Shown here: positions 54,889 to 62,922 of the stretch, one piece after another
Position numbering within the stretch: position 1 is the first letter of the stretch
Layout: the number at the start of each line of letters is the position of its first letter
NCBI RefSeq assembly: GCF_001487105.1
Contig: NZ_LN913001.1
Location: forward strand, 831,353-895,352
Length of the DNA stretch: 64,000 bases
From: Mediterraneibacter massiliensis
GTDB lineage: Bacteria > Bacillota > Clostridia > Lachnospirales > Lachnospiraceae
Reading direction: 5' to 3'
Notes under the pieces: model-generated
What the model saw: the letters and a program-made list of their open reading frames with translations, nothing else
Told to the model about the DNA's origin: nothing
The model's database searches: none
Made by a program: the position numbers and the translations under genes

Positions 54889-56058
54889 ATGACAGAAAAG
54901 TTATTTTATATAGACAGCCATATGAAGAACTTCACAGCCAGGGTAGAGGCGTGCATAAAGGACAAAGAAAAGTACTGGGTCGTTTTAGACAGGACAGCAT
55001 TTTTCCCGGAAGGCGGAGGGCAGTATGCGGATACAGGTACCCTGGACGGGATGGAAGTGCTGGATGTAAAAGAGAAAGATGGAAAGATCTTTCATCTGCT
55101 TAAAAGTCCTCTTGTACTGGGCAGCAGTGTGAAGGGAGAGATACGCTGGAAAGAGCGTTTTACAAAAATGCAGCAGCATACAGGGGAGCATATCGTCTCC
55201 GGACTGATACATGGGAAGTTTGGTTATAATAATGTGGGATTTCATTTGGGCAGTGAAGACTGTACAATGGATTTCGATGGGGAGATCACCCGAGAAGAAC
55301 TGCGTGAGATCGAATGGGAAGCGAATCATGCTGTGGTACAGAATCTGGAGGTAGTGGTCAGCTATCCGTCCAAAGAGGAATTGGAAGTATTGGCATACAG
55401 GAGCAAGATCGAGATCGCAGGACAAGTCAGGATCGTGACGATTCCGGGATATGACGTATGCGCCTGCTGTGCGCCGCATGTGAAAAAGACGGGAGAAATC
55501 GGTGTGATCAAACTGACAAACGTGCAGCGCTATAAAGGCGGCGTTCGGATAAGAATGTTGTGTGGTTTTCGTGCGTTGGAAGATTACGATAAAAAAGAAG
55601 ACTACGCAAAAGAAATTTCAGCGGAACTTTGCGCGAAAGAAAGTACGATCGTCGAGGCAGTCCGGCATTTGAAAGAAGAATACGCGCGGGAAAAAATGCG
55701 GAGCGCAGATCTGGAGAGAAAGTGGCTTGCTTACCGGGCAAAGGAAATCCCGCAGGAGGAAGATGCGGTATGCGTGTTTGAAGAACACTTGGGAGGGGAT
55801 GCACTCAGAATGCTGATGAATCTGCTTTTGGAACAGGAACGGATCTGCTGTGTGGTATTTGGAGGCAATGATACAGATGGGTATCGGTATGTCATGGGAA
55901 GCAGAAGTATAGATGTCCGGCCTCTGGCAAAAGAGATGAACGGATACTTTTCCGGAAAAGGCGGCGGAAAGCCGGAAATGGTACAGGGGACTGTCCTGGG
56001 AAAAGCGGAAGAACTGCAGGCATGGATTCTTGAGAAAGCGAGGAATATAAAGCCATGA
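54889..56058 (+). CDS. Alanyl-tRNA editing protein (AlaX-L type with DHHA1 domain)
   Basis: A 389-residue free-standing homologue of the AlaRS editing domain. The zinc site is HTGEHIVSGL near residue 95 and CACCAPHV near residue 188. The C-terminal DHHA1 domain (FSGKGGGKPEMVQGT) makes it the long form. It hydrolyses mischarged Ser- or Gly-tRNA(Ala). It starts eight bases after argS and overlaps the CPBP gene by four bases. Confidence 0.9.
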   Translation: MTEKLFYIDSHMKNFTARVEACIKDKEKYWVVLDRTAFFPEGGGQYADTGTLDGMEVLDVKEKDGKIFHLLKSPLVLGSSVKGEIRWKERFTKMQQHTGEHIVSGLIHGKFGYNNVGFHLGSEDCTMDFDGEITREELREIEWEANHAVVQNLEVVVSYPSKEELEVLAYRSKIEIAGQVRIVTIPGYDVCACCAPHVKKTGEIGVIKLTNVQRYKGGVRIRMLCGFRALEDYDKKEDYAKEISAELCAKESTIVEAVRHLKEEYAREKMRSADLERKWLAYRAKEIPQEEDAVCVFEEHLGGDALRMLMNLLLEQERICCVVFGGNDTDGYRYVMGSRSIDVRPLAKEMNGYFSGKGGGKPEMVQGTVLGKAEELQAWILEKARNIKP

Positions 56059-56981
56059 ACCGTATTTATAGGAAAAGTCCTTTTTGGAGTGTGTGCGGAC
56101 CGTTTTTAATCTTTATGGGGATCGAGATGGCGGTGCAGACGATCGTGGAAATGATCGTTATGATCCCGTATATGGCAAAACTGCTTGCAGAGGAGATGAG
56201 AGCAGGCGGCCAGGCTGTCCCTGCGGAGGAAACAGCAGCAGTCTTAAACCAAGTGCTGACGGTAATGGCAGAACATCAGGTAGAAATAGCGGCACTGTGT
56301 GCATTGTGTACACTTCCGATGACGATTTTTTTGTTCCGCAAAGACCGAAAACTGGAGCAGACGTATCAGATCCCGGTAAATAAGAAGGCTAAGTGGAATG
56401 CATATCCGCAGCTGATCGTCCTTGGGGCTGCTTTTAGTATAGGGTTTACTTGTCTGTCTGCAATGGCTGAAATCGCTTTCTACAGTGAGTCGTATCAAGA
56501 ATCACAAGCAATCGCCTATGCGGCGGGCTTTCCGGCGCAGATCGTATGCTTGGGGATTTTAGCACCGTTGGCGGAAGAAATGATGTTTAGAGGGATCCTG
56601 TTTAAACGCTATAGAGAAAATAATCGTTTTTTCAGAGCTGCCGTTTATTCTGCCTTGTTGTTTGGATTGATCCACAGTAATACGATACAGATGATCTATG
56701 GGTTTGTGACAGGAATGTTTCTGGCATATGTCTGTGAAAAATATGGTTCCATATGGGCGCCGATCTGTCTTCATAGTATGATGAACATAGCCTCTCTTGT
56801 ATTGACAAAACTAGGTGTCTTTAACTGGCTGGCAACAGAGCCCATGAAAATGGCATTTGCCGTAATCTTCAGCGCGTTTGTTGCTTCAGTCGTATTTGTG
56901 CGGATCCAGAAGATGGAAGAAAAACCGGAACAGCAGGAACCCCCTGCACAAGATAAGATCACACCGGACATGTTCCGGTAG
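56055..56981 (+). CDS. CPBP family intramembrane metalloprotease
   Basis: A 308-residue membrane protein of the CAAX protease/bacteriocin-processing (Abi) family. Motif 1 EEMMFRGILFKRYR (EExxxR), motif 2 FGLIHSN (FxxxH) and motif 3 HSMMN supply the metal ligands within the membrane. About seven to eight helices. Substrate unknown; bacteriocin self-immunity is one role of the family. ATGA overlap with the AlaX gene indicates an operon. Confidence 0.9.
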   Translation: MNRIYRKSPFWSVCGPFLIFMGIEMAVQTIVEMIVMIPYMAKLLAEEMRAGGQAVPAEETAAVLNQVLTVMAEHQVEIAALCALCTLPMTIFLFRKDRKLEQTYQIPVNKKAKWNAYPQLIVLGAAFSIGFTCLSAMAEIAFYSESYQESQAIAYAAGFPAQIVCLGILAPLAEEMMFRGILFKRYRENNRFFRAAVYSALLFGLIHSNTIQMIYGFVTGMFLAYVCEKYGSIWAPICLHSMMNIASLVLTKLGVFNWLATEPMKMAFAVIFSAFVASVVFVRIQKMEEKPEQQEPPAQDKITPDMFR

Positions 56982-57027
56982 CGGGAAAATGTCTATAAGA
57001 ATTCTGTTAGTAGACAGTTGGAATGCA

Positions 57028-57047
57028 TTTTGTAAAATATTACAAAA
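57028..57047. promoter_or_regulatory. Palindrome TTTTGTAA-N4-TTACAAAA
   Basis: Perfect eight-base inverted repeat with spacer AATA, 15 bases upstream of a good promoter. A nearly identical core (TGTAA-N4-TTACA) occurs at 60991-61004. Confidence 0.55.
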
Positions 57048-57061
57048 ATGTTAAAAAGGTA

Positions 57062-57090
57062 TTGCGATTGTGAGCGGGGTTTAGTATAAT
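57062..57090 (+). promoter_or_regulatory. Distal promoter of the NlpC/P60 gene
   Basis: TTGCGA (57062-57067), 17 bases, TATAAT (57085-57090). The whole gene-free stretch 56982-57287 holds this promoter, the palindrome at 57028 and a proximal promoter at 57209. Confidence 0.55.
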
Positions 57091-57208
57091 GCATAATATG
57101 TAATGGAGAATGTTTCATAGTTTCCACAAAATTTGCAGAGTTTTATGCTTTAGATAGTAATTAAAAAGCAGGAATAAGGGGTAAATTATGTTTTTTTCAT
57201 AAACTGTG

Positions 57209-57237
57209 TTGAAAAATGCGGTTGAATATTGTATGAT
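57209..57237 (+). promoter_or_regulatory. Proximal promoter of the NlpC/P60 gene
   Basis: TTGAAA (57209-57214), 17 bases, TATGAT (57232-57237), 50 bases before the start codon. Confidence 0.65.
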
Positions 57238-57287
57238 GAAACATATATGTGGGGACATAGATAAAATATATAAGGATTGGTGTGAAA

Positions 57288-58361
57288 ATGAAATTAAAGA
57301 AGGTACATAGTGCAACGCTTGCCACATTCCTGACTTGTTCTCTGGTCGTAACACCTGTATTTGCAGAACCTGGGAGCAAAGAGAGTCTGGAGAGTCAGAA
57401 AGCGGCAGCGGAGAGTGAATTAAGTAGCTTGCAAACACAATTGAATACTTTGATACAGAAGGCAAATGAGTTGGAGTTAGACCTGATCGCAAAGGGCGAG
57501 GAAATCGCGCAGGCGGAGCAGGATTTGGAAGCTGCTCAGGAGAAGGAAGAAGAGCAGTATAATGCTATGAAACTCAGGATTAAATATATGTATGAATCCG
57601 GTGACGGACAGGCGGCGGAAAGAGTGCTCACATCAGGAAGCATTTCTGAATTGCTGACGCAGGCGGAATATGCGGAGAAGGTACATTCCTATGATCGAGA
57701 TCAGCTGGAAGAATATGAGGCGACTGTACAGGAAGTAGAAAATCTGCAGAGCACACTGGAAACCGAGATGGCGAATCTGCAAAGCCTGGAGAGTGATTAT
57801 CAGGCGCAGCAGGAAGAGTTAAATACAACGATTTCATCCAAAAGTGCGGAAGTGGAAAATATAGACTCCATGATCCAGGAAGCGGCGAGAAAGGCAGCCG
57901 AAGAAGCAGCAGCAAAGCAGGCGGCTGAAGAAGCGGAGAAAAATAATAACAACAATAATGGCGGCGGAGATACGATAACAGACGATCAGACTCCTGATAA
58001 CGGCGGAGGCGGAAATGATTGGAATCCTCCAAACTATGATGCAAATACGGGAAATGCTGTTGTGGATCGTGCATATGGCAAGATTGGGGCGGAGTACGTA
58101 TGGGGAGCTACAGGACCCGACGCGTTTGACTGTTCCGGTTTTGTGAGTTACTGTTTGACCGGTGTTTATGGAAGACTGGGAAATACATATACATTCTTAG
58201 GATGGCCGCAAGTGAGCGATCCGCAGCCGGGAGATGTTTGTGTGAATGCAGAGCATTGTGGTATCTATATAGGCGGAGGGCAGATGATCCATGCGGCTAC
58301 AGAAGGAGTCGGCGTTATTATCGGTCCTGTGCAGTCTGGAATGATTTATGTTCGTTACTAA
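57288..58361 (+). CDS. Secreted coiled-coil NlpC/P60 peptidoglycan hydrolase (PcsB/CwlO-like)
   Basis: A 357-residue secreted protein. Signal peptide ends near VFA-EPGSK; residues about 30-220 are a long coiled coil (two segments rich in Glu, Gln and Leu), then a low-complexity Asn/Gly linker, and a C-terminal NlpC/P60 domain with catalytic cysteine in DAFDCSGFVSYC and histidine in HCGIYIGGGQMIH. PcsB/CwlO relatives are kept inactive by the coiled coil until bound by FtsEX during growth or division. Starts at ATG 57288. Confidence 0.92.
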   Translation: MKLKKVHSATLATFLTCSLVVTPVFAEPGSKESLESQKAAAESELSSLQTQLNTLIQKANELELDLIAKGEEIAQAEQDLEAAQEKEEEQYNAMKLRIKYMYESGDGQAAERVLTSGSISELLTQAEYAEKVHSYDRDQLEEYEATVQEVENLQSTLETEMANLQSLESDYQAQQEELNTTISSKSAEVENIDSMIQEAARKAAEEAAAKQAAEEAEKNNNNNNGGGDTITDDQTPDNGGGGNDWNPPNYDANTGNAVVDRAYGKIGAEYVWGATGPDAFDCSGFVSYCLTGVYGRLGNTYTFLGWPQVSDPQPGDVCVNAEHCGIYIGGGQMIHAATEGVGVIIGPVQSGMIYVRY

Positions 58362-58389
58362 AGAAAAATTGCTATAGAGTACAAAAGAA

Positions 58390-58433
58390 AAGAACCTCTG
58401 CAGGTACGAGAGTACCTCAGAGGTTCTTAATTT
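58390..58433. terminator. Bidirectional terminator
   Basis: AAGAACCTCTG-AGGTAC and GTACCT-AGAGGTTCTT form a long stem with a GAGA loop, flanked by AAAA and TTTT-rich sequence, between the convergent NlpC/P60 and glyoxalase-family genes. Confidence 0.9.
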
Positions 58434-58439
58434 TACATT

Positions 58440-58805
58440 TCAGGCAGGCACGATCTCCAGCCAATATCCGTCCGGGTCAGAGATGAAATAGATCCCCATT
58501 TTTGGATTTTCAAAGCAGATACATCCCATTTCTTTATGTTTTTTATATGCGGCGTCGAAATCCTCTGTTCGGAAAGCAAGGTGGATCTCATTATCGCCTA
58601 GATTATAAGGGCGATCCATATCTCTAAGCCAGGTAAGTTCCAGCAGATGAGGCGTCTCTCCGTCTCCGAGATATACCAGTTTAAAACTTTTATCTTCTGC
58701 TTCTTTGAGGCGTGTCACTGTAAGCCCCAGTGCTTCTTCATAAAAGGCCAAAGACTTTTCCAGATCATAGACGTTTAGATTATTGTGTGCAAATGTAAAT
58801 TTCAT
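58440..58805 (-). CDS. VOC/glyoxalase I family protein
   Basis: A 121-residue vicinal-oxygen-chelate protein with two beta-alpha-beta-beta-beta units: FAHNNLNVYDLEKSLAFYEEALG and IHLAFRTEDFDAAYKKH, ending in FISDPDGYWLEIVP. It resembles lactoylglutathione lyase (metal ligands His7, Glu, His, Glu), which removes methylglyoxal. ATG 58805 is used since AAGGAGG lies upstream; the frame beyond has no homology. Many Clostridia lack glutathione, so the thiol cofactor is uncertain. Confidence 0.85.
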   Translation of the reverse strand: MKFTFAHNNLNVYDLEKSLAFYEEALGLTVTRLKEAEDKSFKLVYLGDGETPHLLELTWLRDMDRPYNLGDNEIHLAFRTEDFDAAYKKHKEMGCICFENPKMGIYFISDPDGYWLEIVPA

Positions 58806-58933
58806 AGGCTGCCTCCTTGTATTTTTTAGGTAAGACGATCGCTTACCATACGTACAGAATAACATACAAGGAACGAAAGAGGAAGAGGCAGAAGAAAGAG
58901 TAGAAAAATGCAGGGAAAATGATGGGAAATACC

Positions 58934-58962
58934 TTGCATTCCCCATTTTTCTATGCTATACT
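58934..58962 (+). promoter_or_regulatory. rpsB-tsf promoter
   Basis: TTGCAT (58934-58939), 17 bases, TATACT (58957-58962). The leader to rpsB is about 150 bases, long enough for autogenous control by S2; no specific structure assigned. Confidence 0.6.
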
Positions 58963-59114
58963 ACCAATGTTGCAAAAAAACACGTATGTGGATGCTTTTT
59001 GAAGGTGCCTAAGATCAGTTATACACAGAGGCAGGGAAATGTTTTCTGTAGTTTTGATCCGGTCTCAAAGCTGTAAAAACATGCGGAAGTAGAAAACCAA
59101 TGGAGGAAAGAAAC

Positions 59115-59882
59115 ATGAGCGTTATTTCAATGAAACAACTTTTGGAAGCTGGTGTACATTTTGGACATCAGACAAGAAGATGGAACCCTAAGATGGCTCC
59201 ATATATTTACACAGAAAGAAATGGTATCTATATCATCGATCTGCAGAAATCTGTAGGCATGGTAGATGACGCGTATAGAGCAGTTGCTGATATTGCGGCA
59301 GAAGGTGGTACGATCCTTTTTGTCGGAACAAAGAAACAGGCACAGGATGCGATCAAGACAGAAGCTGAACGCTGTGGAATGTTCTATGTAAACGAGAGAT
59401 GGTTAGGCGGTATGCTGACAAACTTTAAGACGATCCAGAGCAGAGTTATGCGTCTGAAAGAAATCGAGAGAATGTCTGAAGATGGAACATTTGATGTCCT
59501 TCCAAAGAAAGAAGTTATTGCTCTTAAGAAAGAATGGGCAAAGCTTGAAAAGAACCTGGGTGGTATCAAAGAGATGAAGAGAGTGCCGGACGCTATCTTT
59601 ATCGTGGATCCGAAGAAAGAAAGAATCTGCGTACAGGAAGCACATACACTGGGAATTCCGTTGATCGGAATCTGTGATACAAACTGTGATCCGGAAGAAT
59701 TGGATTATGTAATTCCGGGAAATGATGATGCGATCAGAGCAGTGAAGCTGATCGTCTCAAAGATGGCAGACGCAGTCATCGAGGCAAATCAGGGAGAAGC
59801 CGGCGCAGAGGAAATGTATTACGAAGAAGCTGAAGAAGCAGCAGTAGAAACAGAAGAAGCTGAAGAAACTGTGGAAGCTTAA
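59115..59882 (+). CDS. rpsB: 30S ribosomal protein S2
   Basis: A 255-residue S2 with the family start [26 protein letters not shown] and [12 protein letters not shown], ending in a Glu-rich acidic tail. ATG 59115 follows GGAGG; an ATG at 59100 overlaps that site and is less likely. Co-transcribed with tsf through a partial terminator. Confidence 0.97.
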   Translation: MSVISMKQLLEAGVHFGHQTRRWNPKMAPYIYTERNGIYIIDLQKSVGMVDDAYRAVADIAAEGGTILFVGTKKQAQDAIKTEAERCGMFYVNERWLGGMLTNFKTIQSRVMRLKEIERMSEDGTFDVLPKKEVIALKKEWAKLEKNLGGIKEMKRVPDAIFIVDPKKERICVQEAHTLGIPLIGICDTNCDPEELDYVIPGNDDAIRAVKLIVSKMADAVIEANQGEAGAEEMYYEEAEEAAVETEEAEETVEA

Positions 59883-59896
59883 TAATTTGAACGGGA

Positions 59897-59932
59897 ATGC
59901 TTCAGCCTGATAAACAGGTTGGAGCATTTTTT
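59897..59932 (+). terminator. Intercistronic hairpin between rpsB and tsf
   Basis: AATGCTTCAGCCTG and CAGGTTGGAGCATT (G-T pairs) form a stem followed by TTTTTT. It may lower tsf relative to rpsB. Confidence 0.75.
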
Positions 59933-59969
59933 AAAGAAGTAAGAAAATCATGAAACGGAGGAAATAAAA

Positions 59970-60905
59970 ATGGCAATTACAGCAGGAATGGTAAAAGAGT
60001 TAAGAGAAATGACCGGCGCGGGAATGATGGACTGTAAGAAGGCTCTTACAGAGACAAATGGAGATATGGATGCGGCAGTGGAATTCTTAAGAAAGAATGG
60101 ACAGGCAAAGGCAGAGAAAAAAGCCGGAAGAATCGCGGCAGAAGGTATTGTTAAGACAGTCGTAAAAGATGACAAGGTAGCTGCGATCGTAGAAGTGAAT
60201 TCAGAGACAGACTTTGTGGCAAAGAATGAAGAATTCCAGAATTTTGTAGAAGCAGTCGTAAACCAGGCGGCAGATTCAGACGCAGCGGATATGGATGCGT
60301 TTATGTCAGAAGCATGGGCAGCAGATTCTTCTAAGACCGTAAAAGATGCTTTGGTAGAGAAGGTAGCCGTTATCGGTGAAAACTTAAATATCAGAAGATT
60401 TGAAAAAGTAGTTGCTGACAACGGCTGTGTCGTATCTTATATCCACGGCGGCGGACGTATCGGTGTCTTAGTTGAAGCAGATACAGATGTGGTAAATGAT
60501 GAGATCAAAAATTGTCTGAAGAATGTAGCCATGCAGGTAGCAGCTATGTATCCGAAATATGTATCCCGTGACGAAGTGTCTCAGGAATATATGGAACACG
60601 AGAAAGAGATTCTTCTCGCAGCTGCAAAGAAGGAAAATGAAGAGAGCAGCAAGCCGAAGCCGGACAACATCATTGAAAAGATGATCGTAGGACGTCTGAA
60701 CAAAGAATTAAAAGAAATCTGTCTGTTAGACCAGGTATATGTACAGGACAGTGATCTGACTGTTGCAAAATATGTAGAAAAAGTTGCAAAAGAAAATAAC
60801 GCAAATGTGACAGTGAAGAAGTTTGTACGTTTCGAGACAGGAGAAGGCCTGGAAAAGAAACAGGAGAATTTTGCAGAAGAAGTAGCTGCGCAGATGGGAA
60901 ACTAA
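59970..60905 (+). CDS. tsf: Elongation factor Ts
   Basis: A 311-residue EF-Ts, the nucleotide exchange factor of EF-Tu. N-terminal UBA-like domain VKELREMTGAGMMDCKKAL, the core NSETDFVAKN and the C-terminal module. GGAGG lies before ATG 59970. Confidence 0.97.
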   Translation: MAITAGMVKELREMTGAGMMDCKKALTETNGDMDAAVEFLRKNGQAKAEKKAGRIAAEGIVKTVVKDDKVAAIVEVNSETDFVAKNEEFQNFVEAVVNQAADSDAADMDAFMSEAWAADSSKTVKDALVEKVAVIGENLNIRRFEKVVADNGCVVSYIHGGGRIGVLVEADTDVVNDEIKNCLKNVAMQVAAMYPKYVSRDEVSQEYMEHEKEILLAAAKKENEESSKPKPDNIIEKMIVGRLNKELKEICLLDQVYVQDSDLTVAKYVEKVAKENNANVTVKKFVRFETGEGLEKKQENFAEEVAAQMGN

Positions 60906-61316
60906 TTTATCATTCGTAAGACTGATAAAAAGCGAATTAAATAGCGTATTTAAGCGGTTTCTGGCTATTTTGACAAGTGTTATAAACTACTGTAAAATCT
61001 TACAAAATATCGTGCTATTTTGGGTACAGATTGGGTAGGGTATTGGGTAAAGAAATTTACCCAACCTCTTAACGAGGAACTTAGTTGTTGTTAAAAAAGG
61101 GAATGCTGTGAGTGATTGAGGGCATATTGTGTAAGTACAATATGTCCTTAAATTATTTTTGAGAAAAGTAATGCTAAAGACTAGGAAATGTGATAGAATG
61201 GCAGAAATAAACAAACTGGGATTTGAAGTTGCGGAGGTGCCTCTAAAATGAAATAATACGGCTTCAAAAGAAGAAAAGGCAAAATATGATGAAAGAAAAT
61301 TATGGAGGCTCCGATC
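60906..61316 (+). other. 411-base gene-free region with promoter, repeats and hairpins
   Basis: It contains a promoter-like pair TTGACA (60970-60975), 17 bases, TAAAAT (60993-60998). A palindrome TGTAA-N4-TTACA (60991-61004) overlaps the -10 box. Three TTGGGTA copies follow at 61020, 61031 and 61043; the last forms a perfect hairpin TTGGGTAAA-GAAA-TTTACCCAA (61043-61064). Another hairpin GGCATATTGT/ACAATATGTCC lies at about 61118-61144 before a T-rich stretch. No ORF longer than a few codons with a ribosome binding site is seen, so a small RNA is possible. Confidence 0.45.
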
Positions 61317-61661
61317 ATGAATAAAAAAAGAGTAAAACGAGCGTTGTGGATAGCAATTCCCCTTGCTGTCGTGATAATGGGAATAAGTTATCAGAGATAT
61401 GTGAGAAACCATACTTTCCGTCTTTCAGGTGAAGGGAGAAGGAAACATGAACAGATACAGCCGGTTCATAAAACCGTAAAAGTTACAGGTACCTCTGATA
61501 CAGATGTTGTATTTACAGATATAGAAAGCCAAGAAACATATACAATAGGATACATTACTCCTGGGAGCGGAGGTACGATCCAGCTCGAACGGGGAAAATG
61601 GTATATCGTAGAAGGCGATGGGAAACTTACAGTGAGGCCAGTCAATGTGCGCATAGAATAA
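61317..61661 (+). CDS. Small membrane-anchored protein of unknown function
   Basis: A 114-residue protein with a basic N terminus, one membrane helix at about residues 11-28 (LWIAIPLAVVIMGISY) and an extracytoplasmic beta-rich domain (TVKVTGTSDTDVVFTDIESQETYTIGYI). ATG 61317 follows GGAGG by eight bases. No family recognised. Confidence 0.65.
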   Translation: MNKKRVKRALWIAIPLAVVIMGISYQRYVRNHTFRLSGEGRRKHEQIQPVHKTVKVTGTSDTDVVFTDIESQETYTIGYITPGSGGTIQLERGKWYIVEGDGKLTVRPVNVRIE

Positions 61662-61738
61662 GAAATTTTTATGTATGGTACAAGGGCAGGATGAACCAAG
61701 TATGATAAGAATGTATATAAAAGGAAGAAAATAGACGG

Positions 61739-62269
61739 ATGAGAAAGGTTACTTTATTTATTGCCATGAGCCTTGACGGCTATATCGCGGATTCGCAGGG
61801 AAAGGTAGAATGGCTGGAAGGACAGAGCGAAGATATAGAAAATGTAGATTCCTATTCAGAATTTATAAAAGAAATAGATACTGTGATCATGGGGTGGAAT
61901 ACCTATCACCAGATTGTGACAGAACTTTCACCTGACCAGTGGGTATATGAAGATCTTACTACTTATGTGATCACGCATAGAGTAGGAGATTCTACAGAAA
62001 AGATACGCTTTGCAGATACAAAACCGGCTGTATTAGTGAAAAGACTCAGGCAGGAAAATGGAAAAGGAATCTGGATATGTGGCGGTGCAAATGTGGTACA
62101 GCAATTGGTGGAAGAAGATATGATAGATTGCTATTATATCACTGTGCTTCCTACGCTTTTAGGTTCCGGCATTCGCTTGTTCGGAAAGAGCAGGAAAGAG
62201 AGAAAATTAAAATTAGTGAACATTCGCTCCTATAATGGAATGACAGAATTAGTTTACATACGTAGATAA
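61739..62269 (+). CDS. Dihydrofolate reductase family protein (RibD C-terminal type)
   Basis: A 176-residue protein of the RibD_C/DHFR-like family (VTLFIAMSLDGYIADSQGKVEWL, VIMGWNTYHQI, IWICGGANVVQQLVEEDMIDCYYITVLPTLLGSGIRLF). The NADPH-binding residues are present, the folate-site pattern is not that of true FolA. Reductase of unknown substrate. Start at ATG 61739; GGAAGAAA upstream. Confidence 0.85.
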   Translation: MRKVTLFIAMSLDGYIADSQGKVEWLEGQSEDIENVDSYSEFIKEIDTVIMGWNTYHQIVTELSPDQWVYEDLTTYVITHRVGDSTEKIRFADTKPAVLVKRLRQENGKGIWICGGANVVQQLVEEDMIDCYYITVLPTLLGSGIRLFGKSRKERKLKLVNIRSYNGMTELVYIRR

Positions 62270-62341
62270 AAACATAGTGTGTCTTATATTTTTAATGGAT
62301 ACGAATAGAAGGGGTAATGAGAAATGTTCTCATTATATGTC

Positions 62342-62398
62342 TTGACATATGCTGTCTATCGAAATATACTGACTATATAAGTTAGTTATATCTAACTT
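62342..62398 (+). promoter_or_regulatory. Flavodoxin promoter with downstream operator-like palindrome
   Basis: TTGACA (62342-62347), 17 bases, TATACT (62365-62370). AAGTTAG-N6-CTAACTT at 62379-62398 is a perfect seven-base inverted repeat just after the start site. The TTAG...CTAA pattern recalls DtxR/IdeR-type iron boxes. Confidence 0.6.
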
Positions 62399-62478
62399 AA
62401 AAAGAGGGGAAAGCAAGACAAGCAGATCAGATACCCGGACGTATTGATATTGTCTATAAATTTTTTAGGAGGAATAAA

Positions 62479-62907
62479 ATGAGCAGAATAGCAGTTGTAT
62501 ATTGGAGTGGAACGGGAAACACGGAGGCAATGGCGTTGGCGGTTTTGTCAGGGATTCAGAATACAGGGGCAGAAGGTGTATTATATTCCTGCGATGAATT
62601 CCATGTGGATATGTTAAAAGAATACGCCGGAGTGGCTTTTGGCTGCCCGGCTATGGGAGATGAGGTCTTGGAAGAAAGTGAGTTTGAACCCCTGTTTGAC
62701 TCCTGCGTGGGTTCTCTTGTTGGAAAGAAAATCGCGCTGTTCGGTTCTTATGGATGGGGAGATGGAGAATGGATGAGAAGTTGGGAAGAGAGATGCAGGA
62801 AGGAGGGGATCCGGCTGGTAAGTAAGGGAGTGATCTGTAATGAAATGCCGGATGACGAAGGTCTGGCGAAGTGTGAAAAACTGGGAGAAAAATTGGCGGG
62901 ATCATAA
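62479..62907 (+). CDS. Flavodoxin
   Basis: A 142-residue short-chain flavodoxin. The FMN phosphate loop is YWSGTGNTEAMA (residues about 9-16), followed by FGCPAMGDE and FGSYGWGDGEWM, the two loops that clamp the flavin ring. It can replace ferredoxin under iron limitation. ATG 62479 follows AGGAGG. Its promoter carries a palindromic operator. Confidence 0.93.
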   Translation: MSRIAVVYWSGTGNTEAMALAVLSGIQNTGAEGVLYSCDEFHVDMLKEYAGVAFGCPAMGDEVLEESEFEPLFDSCVGSLVGKKIALFGSYGWGDGEWMRSWEERCRKEGIRLVSKGVICNEMPDDEGLAKCEKLGEKLAGS

Positions 62908-62922
62908 GAAAAGTGGATATGG

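Noticed and set aside
61020..61064. CRISPR-like array from the three TTGGGTA copies
   Set aside because: Units are only seven bases and spacers four to five bases; no cas gene is in the window. No CRISPR array was seen anywhere.
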